A DNA stretch of 25,395 nt from assembly GCA_900554925.1 (NCBI GenBank), contig USJG01000017.1, positions 1 to 25,395 of the forward strand. The letters run 5' to 3'. A program made the position numbers and the translations under genes. Shown here piece after piece: positions 1 to 7,621 of this stretch (its first letter is position 1; each line of letters opens with the position of its first letter). The notes beneath the pieces were generated by a model that saw nothing but the letters and a program-made list of their open reading frames with translations, searched no databases and was not told the DNA's origin. The stretch comes from an uncultured Lachnospiraceae bacterium. GTDB lineage: Bacteria > Bacillota > Clostridia > Lachnospirales > Lachnospiraceae.

Positions 1-4
1 ATTT

Positions 5-1465
5 ATGGTAGTACAACACAATCTTACAGCAATGAACTCTAACAGAATGTTAGGACTGACAACATCATCACAGGCCAAGTCAACAGAGAAGTTATCATCC
101 GGTTACAAGATCAACCGTGCAGCTGATGACGCAGCAGGACTTTCTATCTCTGAAAAAATGAGAAAGCAGATTAGAGGTCTTACCCAGGCTTCCTTAAACG
201 CGCAGGATGGTATCAGCGCAGTGCAGACAGCAGAAGGTGCTTTGGCAGAAGTGCAGGATATGCTCCAGAGAATGAACGAACTGGCAGTAAAAGCAGCTAA
301 TGGAACAAACTCTGAAAGTGACAGAAGCTACATCCAGAATGAAATTGACCAGTTGACAACAGAAATTGACCGTGTTGCTGAGACAACCAAATTCAATGAA
401 ACCTATCTGCTGAAAGGTGATAAGGACGTAACAAAAGGGTATACTTACAGTTTTAAGAATTTTGCTACAGCAAATACTGGAACAGCCACAATGAGCACGG
501 ATGCAGCTACTAACTTAACAGCAACTATAACATTTGTTGGAACTGCTGATCAGGATGCAGTAAATGAAATTGCCATGGCTTTGAGAGATCAGGGCTTGCA
601 GATTGAGGCAATCGGAAAACCTGATGCAGGTGGTGCTGATCCGGATGTTTTTGATCATAATGAATATAATGTTAGTTTGCTTGGTTCCGTTTCTGACAAA
701 TATGTAGTAGGTGTTACCGATGCAACAAATGGTACATTTACCATCAAAGATAAGGAAGGCAATGTAATCGCGAACATAACCAATGTATCTGGAGATGACT
801 TAACCAATGTAGGTGAAACTGCAAAAGCAACGATTATTGCTACAGCAATTACTGCTGATAAGGATGCGGATCATGTAGCCCAATATTTTGACAGGGACGG
901 CAATGGTATTCCGGCAAACGCTTTATCCAATTATGTAACTGTGGATAACACTGGAGCTGTTACTCCCAGAGCAGATGCACCTACGATTTATGATGCAGTA
1001 GGGAATGTTACAAGCATAGATGCAAATGATGTGGCAGCACTCCAGGATTTAACAGGAGCATTGACATTAACACTTCATGTAGGTGCTGATGCAACCTCTA
1101 ATAACCAGATTACCATGAATATTGAAACCATGAGTGCTAAAGGTCTTGGCGTAAATGGTTTGAAGGTAGACGGTACAGACGATAGTAATGCATTAAGTGC
1201 TGTCGAAACCATTAAGGAAGCTATCCAGAAAGTATCCACCCAGCGTTCTGCCCTTGGTGCAATCCAGAACAGACTTGAGCACACCATCAACAACCTGGAC
1301 AACGTAGTTGAAAATACTACAGCGGCAGAAAGCCAGATCCGTGATACAGATATGGCTACAGAGATGGTTAAGTACTCTAACAACAATATCCTTGCTCAGG
1401 CTGGTACAGCAATGCTTGCACAGGCTAACCAGAGCAACCAGAATGTACTTTCCTTACTTGGCTAA
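5..1465 (+). CDS. fliC: Flagellin, main filament subunit
   Basis: Flagellin is secreted through the flagellar export apparatus and polymerises into the filament. The N-terminus (MVVQHNLTAMNSNRMLG) and the block with AADDAAGLSISEKMR at about residues 38-52 are the D0/D1 helices typical of Clostridia. The C-terminus (about residues 395-486), with TAAESQIRDTDMATEM and ending NQNVLSLLG, is the matching D1/D0 half. Between them, roughly residues 140-390, lies a Thr/Asn/Asp-rich variable region that forms the surface-exposed D2/D3 part; at 486 aa the protein is much longer than minimal flagellins of about 275-300 aa. No signal peptide is present, as expected. The ATG is four bases from the window edge, so its ribosome binding site and promoter cannot be seen. 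A strong terminator follows, so it appears to be the last or only gene of its transcript. Identification is near certain. Confidence 0.97.
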   Translation: MVVQHNLTAMNSNRMLGLTTSSQAKSTEKLSSGYKINRAADDAAGLSISEKMRKQIRGLTQASLNAQDGISAVQTAEGALAEVQDMLQRMNELAVKAANGTNSESDRSYIQNEIDQLTTEIDRVAETTKFNETYLLKGDKDVTKGYTYSFKNFATANTGTATMSTDAATNLTATITFVGTADQDAVNEIAMALRDQGLQIEAIGKPDAGGADPDVFDHNEYNVSLLGSVSDKYVVGVTDATNGTFTIKDKEGNVIANITNVSGDDLTNVGETAKATIIATAITADKDADHVAQYFDRDGNGIPANALSNYVTVDNTGAVTPRADAPTIYDAVGNVTSIDANDVAALQDLTGALTLTLHVGADATSNNQITMNIETMSAKGLGVNGLKVDGTDDSNALSAVETIKEAIQKVSTQRSALGAIQNRLEHTINNLDNVVENTTAAESQIRDTDMATEMVKYSNNNILAQAGTAMLAQANQSNQNVLSLLG

Positions 1466-1486
1466 TGAGTAAAAGCAGATTGTGAG

Positions 1487-1519
1487 AAAATGGGATTGGC
1501 AAAAGCCGATCCCATTTTT
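1487..1519 (+). terminator. Rho-independent terminator of flagellin gene
   Basis: A 14-bp stem (AAAATGGGATTGGC against GCCGATCCCATTTT, with one T-G wobble) encloses an AAAA loop and ends in a T-run, 21 bases after the flagellin stop codon. Confidence 0.9.
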
Positions 1520-1586
1520 GCGTTAGCAGACAATTAACAAAGCGATTAACAAATTTCGTCAGGTCATAGAAATTGGATTATGGGTG

Positions 1587-1595
1587 TGATATAAT
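1587..1595 (+). promoter_or_regulatory. Possible extended -10 promoter upstream of the gene remnants
   Basis: TG, one base, then TATAAT (1590-1595) matches an extended -10 element. No convincing -35 box lies at 16-18 bp. It would drive the remnant region that follows and possibly the ATP-binding protein gene at 2095. Weak evidence. Confidence 0.3.
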
Positions 1596-1645
1596 TACGT
1601 TGTAATTGGTTTGACAATAGAGGAAGATATTGTTGCAGGAACTGA

Positions 1646-1954
1646 CTGGTGGCAGGTGCCATGGCTTCCAGGAATCTTCCGGTTATTCCATTGTTAATAG
1701 GTTGTAATATAAATTCATTAAAAGACACACCATTACAAGGAAAACAATGTATAAGTTTTAGTGATTCCGCTAAATTTGTTAAAATGATGGAAAACGTTAA
1801 TAAGCATCTAAATTTATTACCAGTAGCACTTGTAAAAAGTACTGTCATAATGGGTTATAAACAACTAAGAAAGGATTTAAAACTCATAATTAGTTGTTTG
1901 GAAAATACACGCGCAATCAATGAAAAAACAATATCAGAATTACAAAGTATTTGA
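1646..1954 (+). pseudogene. Remnant of a TIR-domain-like protein (C-terminal part)
   Basis: The open frame reads LVAGAMASRNLPVIPLLIG, then TPLQGKQCISFSD and FVKMMENVNKHL, ending at a stop at 1952-1954. From memory this resembles the second half of bacterial TIR / TIR-like domains, where a W..FEAGA block is followed by an 'IPLLIG' strand and a 'P L ... Q ... F' segment. The frame is closed by a TGA at 1643-1645 just before the match, and no N-terminal half (with the NADase catalytic Glu) is present in any frame upstream. The only in-frame start is a GTG at 1649 without a ribosome binding site. I read it as a truncated, non-functional remnant. A small hypothetical protein of 101 aa starting at GTG 1649 is the alternative. 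Family assignment is from memory and uncertain. Confidence 0.45.
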
Positions 1955-2086
1955 AAAGTATTGCTAGTGAAGAAGGATTTTGTAAAGAATAATCCTGAAG
2001 CTTTTGATAGAATAATATGGGTATTGTATGATGACAAAACATATCGTACATATTTTGAAAATTATAAAGAATGCATAATAGATTAG
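1955..2086 (+). pseudogene. Remnant of a macro-domain-like protein (C-terminal end)
   Basis: In the next frame, directly after the TIR-like remnant, a 43-codon stretch is open up to TAG at 2084-2086. It reads KKDFVKNNPEAFDRIIWVLY then DDKTYRTYFE. The pattern '..FL..NP..FD.IIWVL(F/Y)D..TY..Y' is, from memory, the last strand and helix of macro domains (ADP-ribose-binding/hydrolase family). The rest of such a domain (about 110 residues) is missing, and no start codon with a ribosome binding site is visible (only a TTG at 1961 and a GTG at 1967). It is best explained as the 3' end left by a deletion that also removed most of the adjacent TIR-like gene. Confidence 0.45.
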
Positions 2087-2094
2087 AATGCGAG

Positions 2095-3558
2095 ATGTTT
2101 ACTATGACGATAGAAGAAATGAAAGAAATGATTAATGCAGGAGAAAAAATAGATGTTGAATTTAAAAAGGCAGAGAATGATTTAAATAAAGATATTTATG
2201 AAACGGTTTGCTCCTTTAACAACAGAAATGGCGGGCACATCTTTTTAGGAGTTGAAGATAAAACGAGGAAGATTGTGGGCGTAAATCCGAAAGAGGTAGA
2301 TAAAATGAAGAAGAATTTTACGACTGCGATTAACAATGCAAATAAAATCAATCCGCCTATGTATTTGACCCCGCAGGATTATATAATTGATGGTAAGGCG
2401 ATTATTTATATCAGAGTACCGGAAGGAACACAGCTAAGAAGATTAAATGGCAGAATAATGGACAGAACTAACGAAGGAGACGTTGATATTACAGATAATG
2501 CGGAACTTGTTTATAAGATGTATGCCCGTAAACAGAGTACATTTTTTGTGAATAAGGTTTATCCGAATCTTGGATTGAAATTTCTGGATTTTGATGTAAT
2601 TCGCAGAGCCAAGAAAATGGCGGTATCTCGTGTAGACAACCATGCTTGGGCTAATATGAGTGAAGAAGAAATACTTAGGAGTTCCGGGTTGATATTGACT
2701 GATCCGGATACTGGTAAGGAAGGTATTACTCTTGCTGCTATTTTATTGTTTGGTAAAGATAGTACTATTATGTCTGTCCTTCCGCACTACAAAACAGATG
2801 CAATATTTAGAATTAAAGATATGGATCGCTATGATGACCGGGAAGTTATTATAACAAATCTGGTGGACAGTTTCAGAAAACTGATGAATTTTGGCAAGAA
2901 ACATTTAAATGATTCTTTTGTTATGGAAGGAGACCAAAGTATTAGTGCAAGGGATAAAATTTTGCGTGAGATTATCTCTAATATATTAGCACACAGAGAT
3001 TATGCCAATGCATATACGGCACAGTTTGTAATTGAAAAGGACAAAATATTTACAAAGAACAGTAATTTGCCGCATGGACATGGCGAGTTGCAGTTAAATA
3101 AATTTGAACCGTTTCCGAAGAATCCACCGATTTCAAAAGTGTTCAGGGAAATTGGCTATGCAGATGAATTAGGCTCCGGTATGAGAAATACGAACAAGTA
3201 TACTAAGATGTATTCTGGAGGAACACCGATATTTGTAGAGGACAATATTTTTCAAATTATTATTCCGTTGGAAGGTGCAGCAAGTATACAAGTAGGTCCT
3301 GATTTGAACGGCAAAGAAACTGGCAAAGAAACTGGCGGAGAAACTAGCGGAGAAACTGGCGGAGAAAAGAGTAGTTATGAAAAAATTTTAGCAGAAATAA
3401 GACATAATCCGTTAATTACACAAAAGCAATTAGCCGAAAAGGTGGGATTGTCGTATAGTGGAATCAGGTATGCAATGAAACAATTACAGAACACAGGACT
3501 AGTGAAAAGGGTTGGTTCTACTAAGAAAGGTCAGTGGATAATTCAGGAAAACAAATAA
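2095..3558 (+). CDS. AlbA_2 (Schlafen-like) ATP-binding transcriptional regulator-type protein
   Basis: From the ATG at 2095 this is a 487-aa protein. About the first 120 residues form an AlbA_2 domain (divergent AAA_4 / Schlafen-type nucleic-acid binding), with the hallmark E(F/Y)K...N....ETVCSFNN..GG...LGVED. A middle region contains ARDKILREIISNILAHRDY, the HATPase_c_4 type motif of this family. A low-complexity GKET/GGET repeat linker follows, then a C-terminal winged helix (ITQKQLAEKVGLSYSGIRYAM). Proteins of this build are usually annotated as ATP-binding or putative transcriptional regulators; their ligand is generally unknown. Start choice is unclear: ATGs at 2071, 2095 and 2104 are in frame and none has a strong ribosome binding site. 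The gene is AT-rich like the remnants before it, suggesting an acquired segment. No terminator follows, so transcripts may read into the aldolase gene. Confidence 0.85.
   Translation: MFTMTIEEMKEMINAGEKIDVEFKKAENDLNKDIYETVCSFNNRNGGHIFLGVEDKTRKIVGVNPKEVDKMKKNFTTAINNANKINPPMYLTPQDYIIDGKAIIYIRVPEGTQLRRLNGRIMDRTNEGDVDITDNAELVYKMYARKQSTFFVNKVYPNLGLKFLDFDVIRRAKKMAVSRVDNHAWANMSEEEILRSSGLILTDPDTGKEGITLAAILLFGKDSTIMSVLPHYKTDAIFRIKDMDRYDDREVIITNLVDSFRKLMNFGKKHLNDSFVMEGDQSISARDKILREIISNILAHRDYANAYTAQFVIEKDKIFTKNSNLPHGHGELQLNKFEPFPKNPPISKVFREIGYADELGSGMRNTNKYTKMYSGGTPIFVEDNIFQIIIPLEGAASIQVGPDLNGKETGKETGGETSGETGGEKSSYEKILAEIRHNPLITQKQLAEKVGLSYSGIRYAMKQLQNTGLVKRVGSTKKGQWIIQENK
3310..3366 (+). repeat. 12-bp in-frame tandem repeat coding a GKET/GGET linker
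   Basis: Five near-identical 12-bp units of the type GGC(A/G)(A/G)AGAAACT encode GKET, GKET, GGET, SGET, GGEK between the ATPase-like region and the winged helix. The unit is a multiple of 3, so copy-number changes would alter linker length without shifting the frame. Confidence 0.85.
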
Positions 3559-3559
3559 A

Positions 3560-3589
3560 TTGTATGGTAAAGAGAAGAACATTTATCAT
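3560..3589 (+). promoter_or_regulatory. Candidate sigma-70 promoter for the aldolase gene
   Basis: TTGTAT (3560-3565), an 18-bp spacer and TATCAT (3584-3589) lie about 48 bp before the aldolase start. The -35 box is only 4/6, so it is a weak call. Confidence 0.35.
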
Positions 3590-3636
3590 ATATCAAAGTG
3601 TTACAAAAACCAGATTAACGAGAAGGAGGAAAAAAT

Positions 3637-4485
3637 ATGGCGTTAGTGACAACAAAGCAACTGCTTTTGGATGCTCAGAAAAATGGCTATGCAGTTGGAG
3701 CATTTAATGTGGAAAATATGGAAATGGTACAGGCGGTTATTGCCGCCGCAGAGGAGTTAAGATCTCCGGTAATTATGCAGACTACCCCATCCACTCTGAA
3801 ATATGCGGACGTAGATTATTTTTATGCAAATGTTGCAACAGCAGCGAAAAAAGCAAGCGTTCCTGTAGTAATGCACCTGGATCATGGCAGCAGCTTTGAA
3901 CTGGCAATGCAGGCATATCGTGCAGGCTATACATCAATTATGATTGATGGTTCCCACAGTGTATTTGAAGAAAATATTGCTGTAACTAAAGCAGTAGTAG
4001 ATGCCTGCCATCCGGGAGGAGTTCCGGTAGAGGCGGAGCTTGGAAAGGTTGGCGGAAAAGAAGATGATTTAGATGGTGGAAACGGTGGATATACAGTACC
4101 TTCGGAGGCCGCTGAGTTTGTGGAAGCAACAGGTGTTGATTCCCTTGCAGTAGCCATAGGAACTGCTCATGGTGTGTACAAGGGAATACCGAAGCTGGAT
4201 GTGGAAAGACTCAGTCAGATTCGCAAGGTGGTTTCTATTCCCCTGGTACTTCATGGAACTTCCGGCGTGCCGGATGATGCAGTCAGAGAGTGTATCTGCA
4301 GAGGAATCTGCAAGGTAAACTATGCAACTGATTTGAGAATTGCATTTACCAATGGTGTGAAGGAAGTCCTGACTGCAAATCCCGATACAATTGATCCTAA
4401 GAAATACAATGCAGTGGGAAGAGAAAAGGTAAAAGAATACGTGATGAGCAAAATGCTGGTATGTGGAAGCAAAGGCAAAGCTTAA
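3637..4485 (+). CDS. kbaY: Class II ketose-bisphosphate aldolase (tagatose-/fructose-bisphosphate type)
   Basis: Zn-dependent class II aldolase that cleaves a ketose 1,6-bisphosphate into DHAP and glyceraldehyde-3-P in the cytosol. The 282-aa length is the usual one for the KbaY/GatY/short Fba group. Visible residues: catalytic Asp82 and zinc ligand His83 in HLDHG, zinc ligands His178 (GTAHG) and His206 (LHGTSG), and the phosphate/substrate loop NYATD at 228-232. The start has a strong ribosome binding site (GAAGGAGG). Because a KbaZ/GatZ-type partner, a deacetylase and AgaS are a few kb away, the tagatose-bisphosphate branch of galactosamine breakdown is the most likely job, but a fructose-bisphosphate role cannot be excluded by sequence reading. 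It stands alone on the + strand and shares a terminator with the convergent AbiE operon. Confidence 0.9.
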   Translation: MALVTTKQLLLDAQKNGYAVGAFNVENMEMVQAVIAAAEELRSPVIMQTTPSTLKYADVDYFYANVATAAKKASVPVVMHLDHGSSFELAMQAYRAGYTSIMIDGSHSVFEENIAVTKAVVDACHPGGVPVEAELGKVGGKEDDLDGGNGGYTVPSEAAEFVEATGVDSLAVAIGTAHGVYKGIPKLDVERLSQIRKVVSIPLVLHGTSGVPDDAVRECICRGICKVNYATDLRIAFTNGVKEVLTANPDTIDPKKYNAVGREKVKEYVMSKMLVCGSKGKA

Positions 4486-4505
4486 ATGTGTTTATTTTAT
4501 GGAGC

Positions 4506-4545
4506 AAAAAGGAGGATATCAAACGATACCCTCCTATTATTTTTA
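4506..4545. terminator. Bidirectional terminator between aldolase gene and AbiE operon
   Basis: A stem AGGAGGATATC / GATACCCTCCT (one A-C mismatch) with an AAAC loop is preceded by an A-run and followed by a T-rich run, and lies between two convergent genes. Confidence 0.75.
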
Positions 4546-4580
4546 TTTGTGCAAATTCTTTTTCATCAATAAACGCTTGA

Positions 4581-5477
4581 TTAAATCCAATTACTGTTGG
4601 TAGCAGACCAACGCTCGGCAAATATTTCATTTTTCGCTACTGCCGTAAACGGCTGTTCAAGAAAATTCTGTATGGTTTTCAGGATGGTACTGTAGTCGTC
4701 CGTCTTGGTATTGATCTTGCGGACAAACGCTTTCCACTTCTTCTGCATGGCAACATCATTGCCAAAATTCATAACCTGCTTGAATTGCTCAAGCGTAAAC
4801 CCGTGTTCACGGTTAGCAAATGTTTTCTTGAGAGCCTCTGTCAACACCTTTCCGTCAAAATCAAACTTGTTGGCGATATAATAAATATCGTAGTAGTCCT
4901 TCATTCGGCTGGAGAACTCCATCAAGCTCAAGATGGCGTCGAGTTTCTCCGCAATAGTGGTTTCAACAGAGTAGGTATTTACTGTTGGTGATTCAAACTC
5001 TGGAAGCTGTGTTGGTATTTGGCGCTTTTCCTGTTTCAGAACAATGATATCTCCCACACCAAAGTCAATGCTGAACGGTGTTCTTGTGTTTTTGATACGG
5101 GCAACGATAGAGGCACCAATTCCCGCATACTTTTTAGCGATGGCAATAGGCGCAACATCCTTGAGCTCAAAGGTTACAAAATCGTTGCCAGTAGGAATTG
5201 TTATAATTTCTTCCAGAATGGACTTTAATTGTTCCGGCGTGTTCGGTACTTTCCGAAGCAGAAAGTCCACGTCTACTGTTACCCGGCTATCAAAGTCAGT
5301 CAGAGAATAGAGGAACAAGCCGCCCTTTAACACAAGGTTTTCTGTATATCTTGATTTTTCCAAACGACGGAGAAATTCTTCCTGACAAAAAAGCTGCAAG
5401 CAGAGCTGATAGCTCCTACCGCTTTCGGCAGCCTTATTTTTCAGCCGTGCAAGCACGGAAGCAGCAATATCAGCCAT
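4581..5477 (-). CDS. AbiEii/AbiGii-family nucleotidyltransferase toxin
   Basis: Toxin half of an AbiE-type (type IV) toxin-antitoxin pair. Family members are nucleotidyltransferase-fold proteins, and studied homologues block tRNA by adding nucleotides to its 3' end; this is family knowledge, not shown here. The family pattern is visible: LVLKGGLFLYSL, then a DVDFLL motif (the metal-binding D-x-D of the fold) at about residues 70-75, and a later 'E(T)TIAEKLDA' block with FSSRMKDYYDIYYIANKFD. I chose the ATG giving MADIAASV because GGAGG sits 8 nt upstream inside the end of the antitoxin gene; a longer form starting at 5498 would lack such a site. The two genes overlap by 8 bp (ATGGCTGA), pointing to translational coupling. 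Length 298 aa. Confidence 0.9.
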   Translation of the reverse strand: MADIAASVLARLKNKAAESGRSYQLCLQLFCQEEFLRRLEKSRYTENLVLKGGLFLYSLTDFDSRVTVDVDFLLRKVPNTPEQLKSILEEIITIPTGNDFVTFELKDVAPIAIAKKYAGIGASIVARIKNTRTPFSIDFGVGDIIVLKQEKRQIPTQLPEFESPTVNTYSVETTIAEKLDAILSLMEFSSRMKDYYDIYYIANKFDFDGKVLTEALKKTFANREHGFTLEQFKQVMNFGNDVAMQKKWKAFVRKINTKTDDYSTILKTIQNFLEQPFTAVAKNEIFAERWSATNSNWI

Positions 5478-6075
5478 TAAGTAGTACCTCCATGACATCC
5501 ATAACCTTTGTATAAAGCTTCATCTTTTTCGCATACTTAGACAAGTTCGCAAGGTTCTTCTTTTTATCAGTAGCATAAGCATTAACAGCCTTATTAAAAA
5601 TTTCATTGTCAAGTTTTGTGCGGTACTTAAAGCAATCACAGATTGTTCGTTCACGGTCATACACGGGCAATATTACACCGTTAAAATTGCTTGTAGTCCT
5701 ACCTATATCCAAAAAATCCTTTTGAATATAATAAGCCTTCAACGGAAATTCTCCAATATTCTTTACGACACGGGTTGCTGTTCGTGGCACAGCAATGGAC
5801 CATTTGCGAGGAGAAAAATCACTATATCCGTAATGGAACAGGGCGGATTCCACACAAATAATTCCCTGTGGAAGGATTTCTCGTATCAACTGTTCCTCCG
5901 TTATACTACTGCTACTTGGAAGTTGATAAATGCCTCTGCGAATCCTTTCGATAACTCCTTCTTTGCAGAAAGCTGCCACTTCATATTTATTTATCCCATT
6001 ATCTGCAAAATCCGAAGTTTTTGCAATGCCTCCGTTATTTTCAATTACTTTCTTTAAAAGTTCCTTTTTATTCAA
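5470..6075 (-). CDS. AbiEi-family antitoxin / transcriptional regulator
   Basis: The 201-aa partner of the downstream AbiEii toxin. The first ~65 residues (GGIAKTSDFADNGINKYEVA then GVIERIRRGIYQLP) form the winged-helix 'antitoxin domain' seen in AbiEi and related transcriptional regulators; the rest (about 80-200), with VPVYDRERTICDCFKYR-like sequence, is the family's C-terminal domain. AbiEi proteins neutralise the toxin and repress their own promoter. The start is an unusual TTG: an in-frame TGA precedes it directly, and no suitable Met follows near the N-terminus. The Shine-Dalgarno sequence in front of it is weak. A promoter lies about 50 bp upstream. Confidence 0.88.
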   Translation of the reverse strand: MNKKELLKKVIENNGGIAKTSDFADNGINKYEVAAFCKEGVIERIRRGIYQLPSSSSITEEQLIREILPQGIICVESALFHYGYSDFSPRKWSIAVPRTATRVVKNIGEFPLKAYYIQKDFLDIGRTTSNFNGVILPVYDRERTICDCFKYRTKLDNEIFNKAVNAYATDKKKNLANLSKYAKKMKLYTKVMDVMEVLLNG

Positions 6076-6109
6076 TCAGGCACCAACTTTCGACATACAA
6101 AATATAAAT

Positions 6110-6151
6110 ACTGTACGCAGTTATGATACCCTGTAATTTTAAAAATTGCAA
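6110..6151 (-). promoter_or_regulatory. Promoter of the AbiE operon with a possible operator
   Basis: On the minus strand TTGCAA (6151-6146), 17 bp, then TATCAT (6128-6123) forms a plausible sigma-70 promoter. Just downstream of the -10, at 6110-6121, is a short palindrome ACTG-N4-CAGT, a position suited to autorepression by AbiEi. The operator idea is inference. Confidence 0.5.
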
Positions 6152-6223
6152 CAGCTAAATGCGGACATAGACCGGCAAAATATCAAGGGAAAGGCAACAC
6201 GGATGTCCCATACCGTAACAAGC

Positions 6224-6261
6224 AAGAGGCTGTCGCACTAAGCTTAGTGCGACAGCCTCTT
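6224..6261. terminator. 38-bp perfect palindrome, probable terminator of the deacetylase/KbaZ operon
   Basis: Perfect 19-bp inverted arms centred on AAGCTT (core GAGGCTGTCGCAC...GTGCGACAGCCTC), 35 bp after the KbaZ-like stop codon. T-runs on either side are short (TCTTTTG on +, CTCTTG on -), so it may act in both directions or be a dispersed palindromic repeat. Confidence 0.65.
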
Positions 6262-6295
6262 TTGAATTACCTGCTAATATTCAAAAGGCAAATGG

Positions 6296-7591
6296 TTACA
6301 GTGTTACTGCATATTCATAATCCATCATGAAGTTTACAACACCGTCCAGTGCAAGTTCCCTTGGATCTAAAGGGATAATGCCATCTCTTACCTTCACATA
6401 GGAAACTGGCAGATATTGATGCAGCATATTCATTGGAATCTGATATTCTCTTAAATTCTCAAAGAGCTGATTCATGGAAGCAACTACCTCAGGAAGACCA
6501 ATGTAGTAGCGGCAGCGGTCTGAGAAGCTGTATTTTCTTGCCAGTGCCAACTGCCTGTCATCTCCGTGATAGTGTTTTTTCCAGTTGTCCGGATTTTCCA
6601 ACATAACCTTGTCCAGTGTCTGAATAAAGTTTGCGCGCTTATCTTCCGGTACCAGTTCGTTTTCCATCATGCTTAAGGCAAATAATGCTTCTCGTAAGCC
6701 ATAGGTCAGAGCCGGTCCCACTTTCAGAATGGCAATGCCGTCTGCCACCATGTTCTTTAAACACTCAGCGCTCTGATAATCAGTTGAATGTCCCTCAAGG
6801 CATACCTCCGGGAACTCCTTCAAAGCGGCACATAAATCTGTGGCAGCGTCATGGTCATAGAAGAATACCTGATCGTCGCCAAATTCAACACCGGGCTGTA
6901 CAACAACAGCAATTACATCCTTCATGCCATCTGCGATACCTTCTTCTTCAAAGACACGTTTGTAAGTGGCAACAGTATCTTTAAATGCCTCCGGGCTGGT
7001 AACGGACAGAGAATCCTCTGCTTCCTTTGCGCCTCCCGGAATCGGAACTTCACTTCCAATAACAAAGACAGGTCTTAAAGCATCAGGTTTTTCTGCTGAC
7101 AGTTCTTCATAGCCCTTCATGGCTGATTTGTAAAGAAGGGCACCTCTGCGGGCAATCGTTTCGGTGGAAAGAAGCCCTTCCGGGTCATCTGCAACCTTCA
7201 TGCTGGTATCTAAATGGATCTTGGTAAAACCGGCACGGGCATACTGGTAAACCAGTTCTTTGGATTTCTCCATGGCTTCAGCCTCCGGAAGATTCTGCCA
7301 GGTCAGTGGTCCTAAATGGTCGCCGCCAAGAATGATCAGGCTTTCCGGAACATCAAATTTTCCGGCCATTTCCAAAACCATTTCATAAAAATCCTTTGGA
7401 ACCATGCCGGTATATCCGCCAAACTGATTAACCTGATTAGCAGTTGCTTCGATCAGAACAGGGGTGTTAAGCTCCTTTGCACGCTTTAAAGCGGCCTCAA
7501 GTACCAGTTCATTAGCGCTGCAATAGGAGGGGATCCCACAGTTGATGCCCTGTCTGCGCTTTTCCATCATCAATTGAATTGGATGTTTCAT
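6296..7591 (-). CDS. kbaZ: D-tagatose-1,6-bisphosphate aldolase class II, non-catalytic subunit (KbaZ/GatZ-like)
   Basis: KbaZ/GatZ proteins are TIM-barrel partners that stabilise and fully activate the KbaY/GatY catalytic subunit. The sequence shows the family signature: MKHPIQLMMEKRRQG, GIPSYCSANELVLEAAL, LIEATANQVNQFGGYTGM, LGGDHLGPLTWQNLP and HSTDYQS. The 431-aa length fits the family (about 420-430). The ATG giving MKHPIQ is preferred because GGAGG lies 8 nt upstream; an earlier in-frame ATG (7606) overlaps that site. It follows the deacetylase gene after 30 bp in one operon. The matching catalytic subunit is about 1.8 kb away on the other strand, across the AbiE pair. Some GatZ-like proteins have been proposed as tagatose-6-phosphate kinases; sequence alone cannot settle this. 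Confidence 0.9.
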   Translation of the reverse strand: MKHPIQLMMEKRRQGINCGIPSYCSANELVLEAALKRAKELNTPVLIEATANQVNQFGGYTGMVPKDFYEMVLEMAGKFDVPESLIILGGDHLGPLTWQNLPEAEAMEKSKELVYQYARAGFTKIHLDTSMKVADDPEGLLSTETIARRGALLYKSAMKGYEELSAEKPDALRPVFVIGSEVPIPGGAKEAEDSLSVTSPEAFKDTVATYKRVFEEEGIADGMKDVIAVVVQPGVEFGDDQVFFYDHDAATDLCAALKEFPEVCLEGHSTDYQSAECLKNMVADGIAILKVGPALTYGLREALFALSMMENELVPEDKRANFIQTLDKVMLENPDNWKKHYHGDDRQLALARKYSFSDRCRYYIGLPEVVASMNQLFENLREYQIPMNMLHQYLPVSYVKVRDGIIPLDPRELALDGVVNFMMDYEYAVTL

Positions 7592-7621
7592 TTTCATATC
7601 CTCCATAATTTAAACAGTGGT

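Noticed and set aside
1611..1616. TTGACA near 1611 as a -35 box
   Set aside because: No -10 element at a suitable distance downstream.
3310..3366. CRISPR-like or minisatellite array
   Set aside because: Units are 12 bp, contiguous with no spacers, in frame and coding a protein linker.
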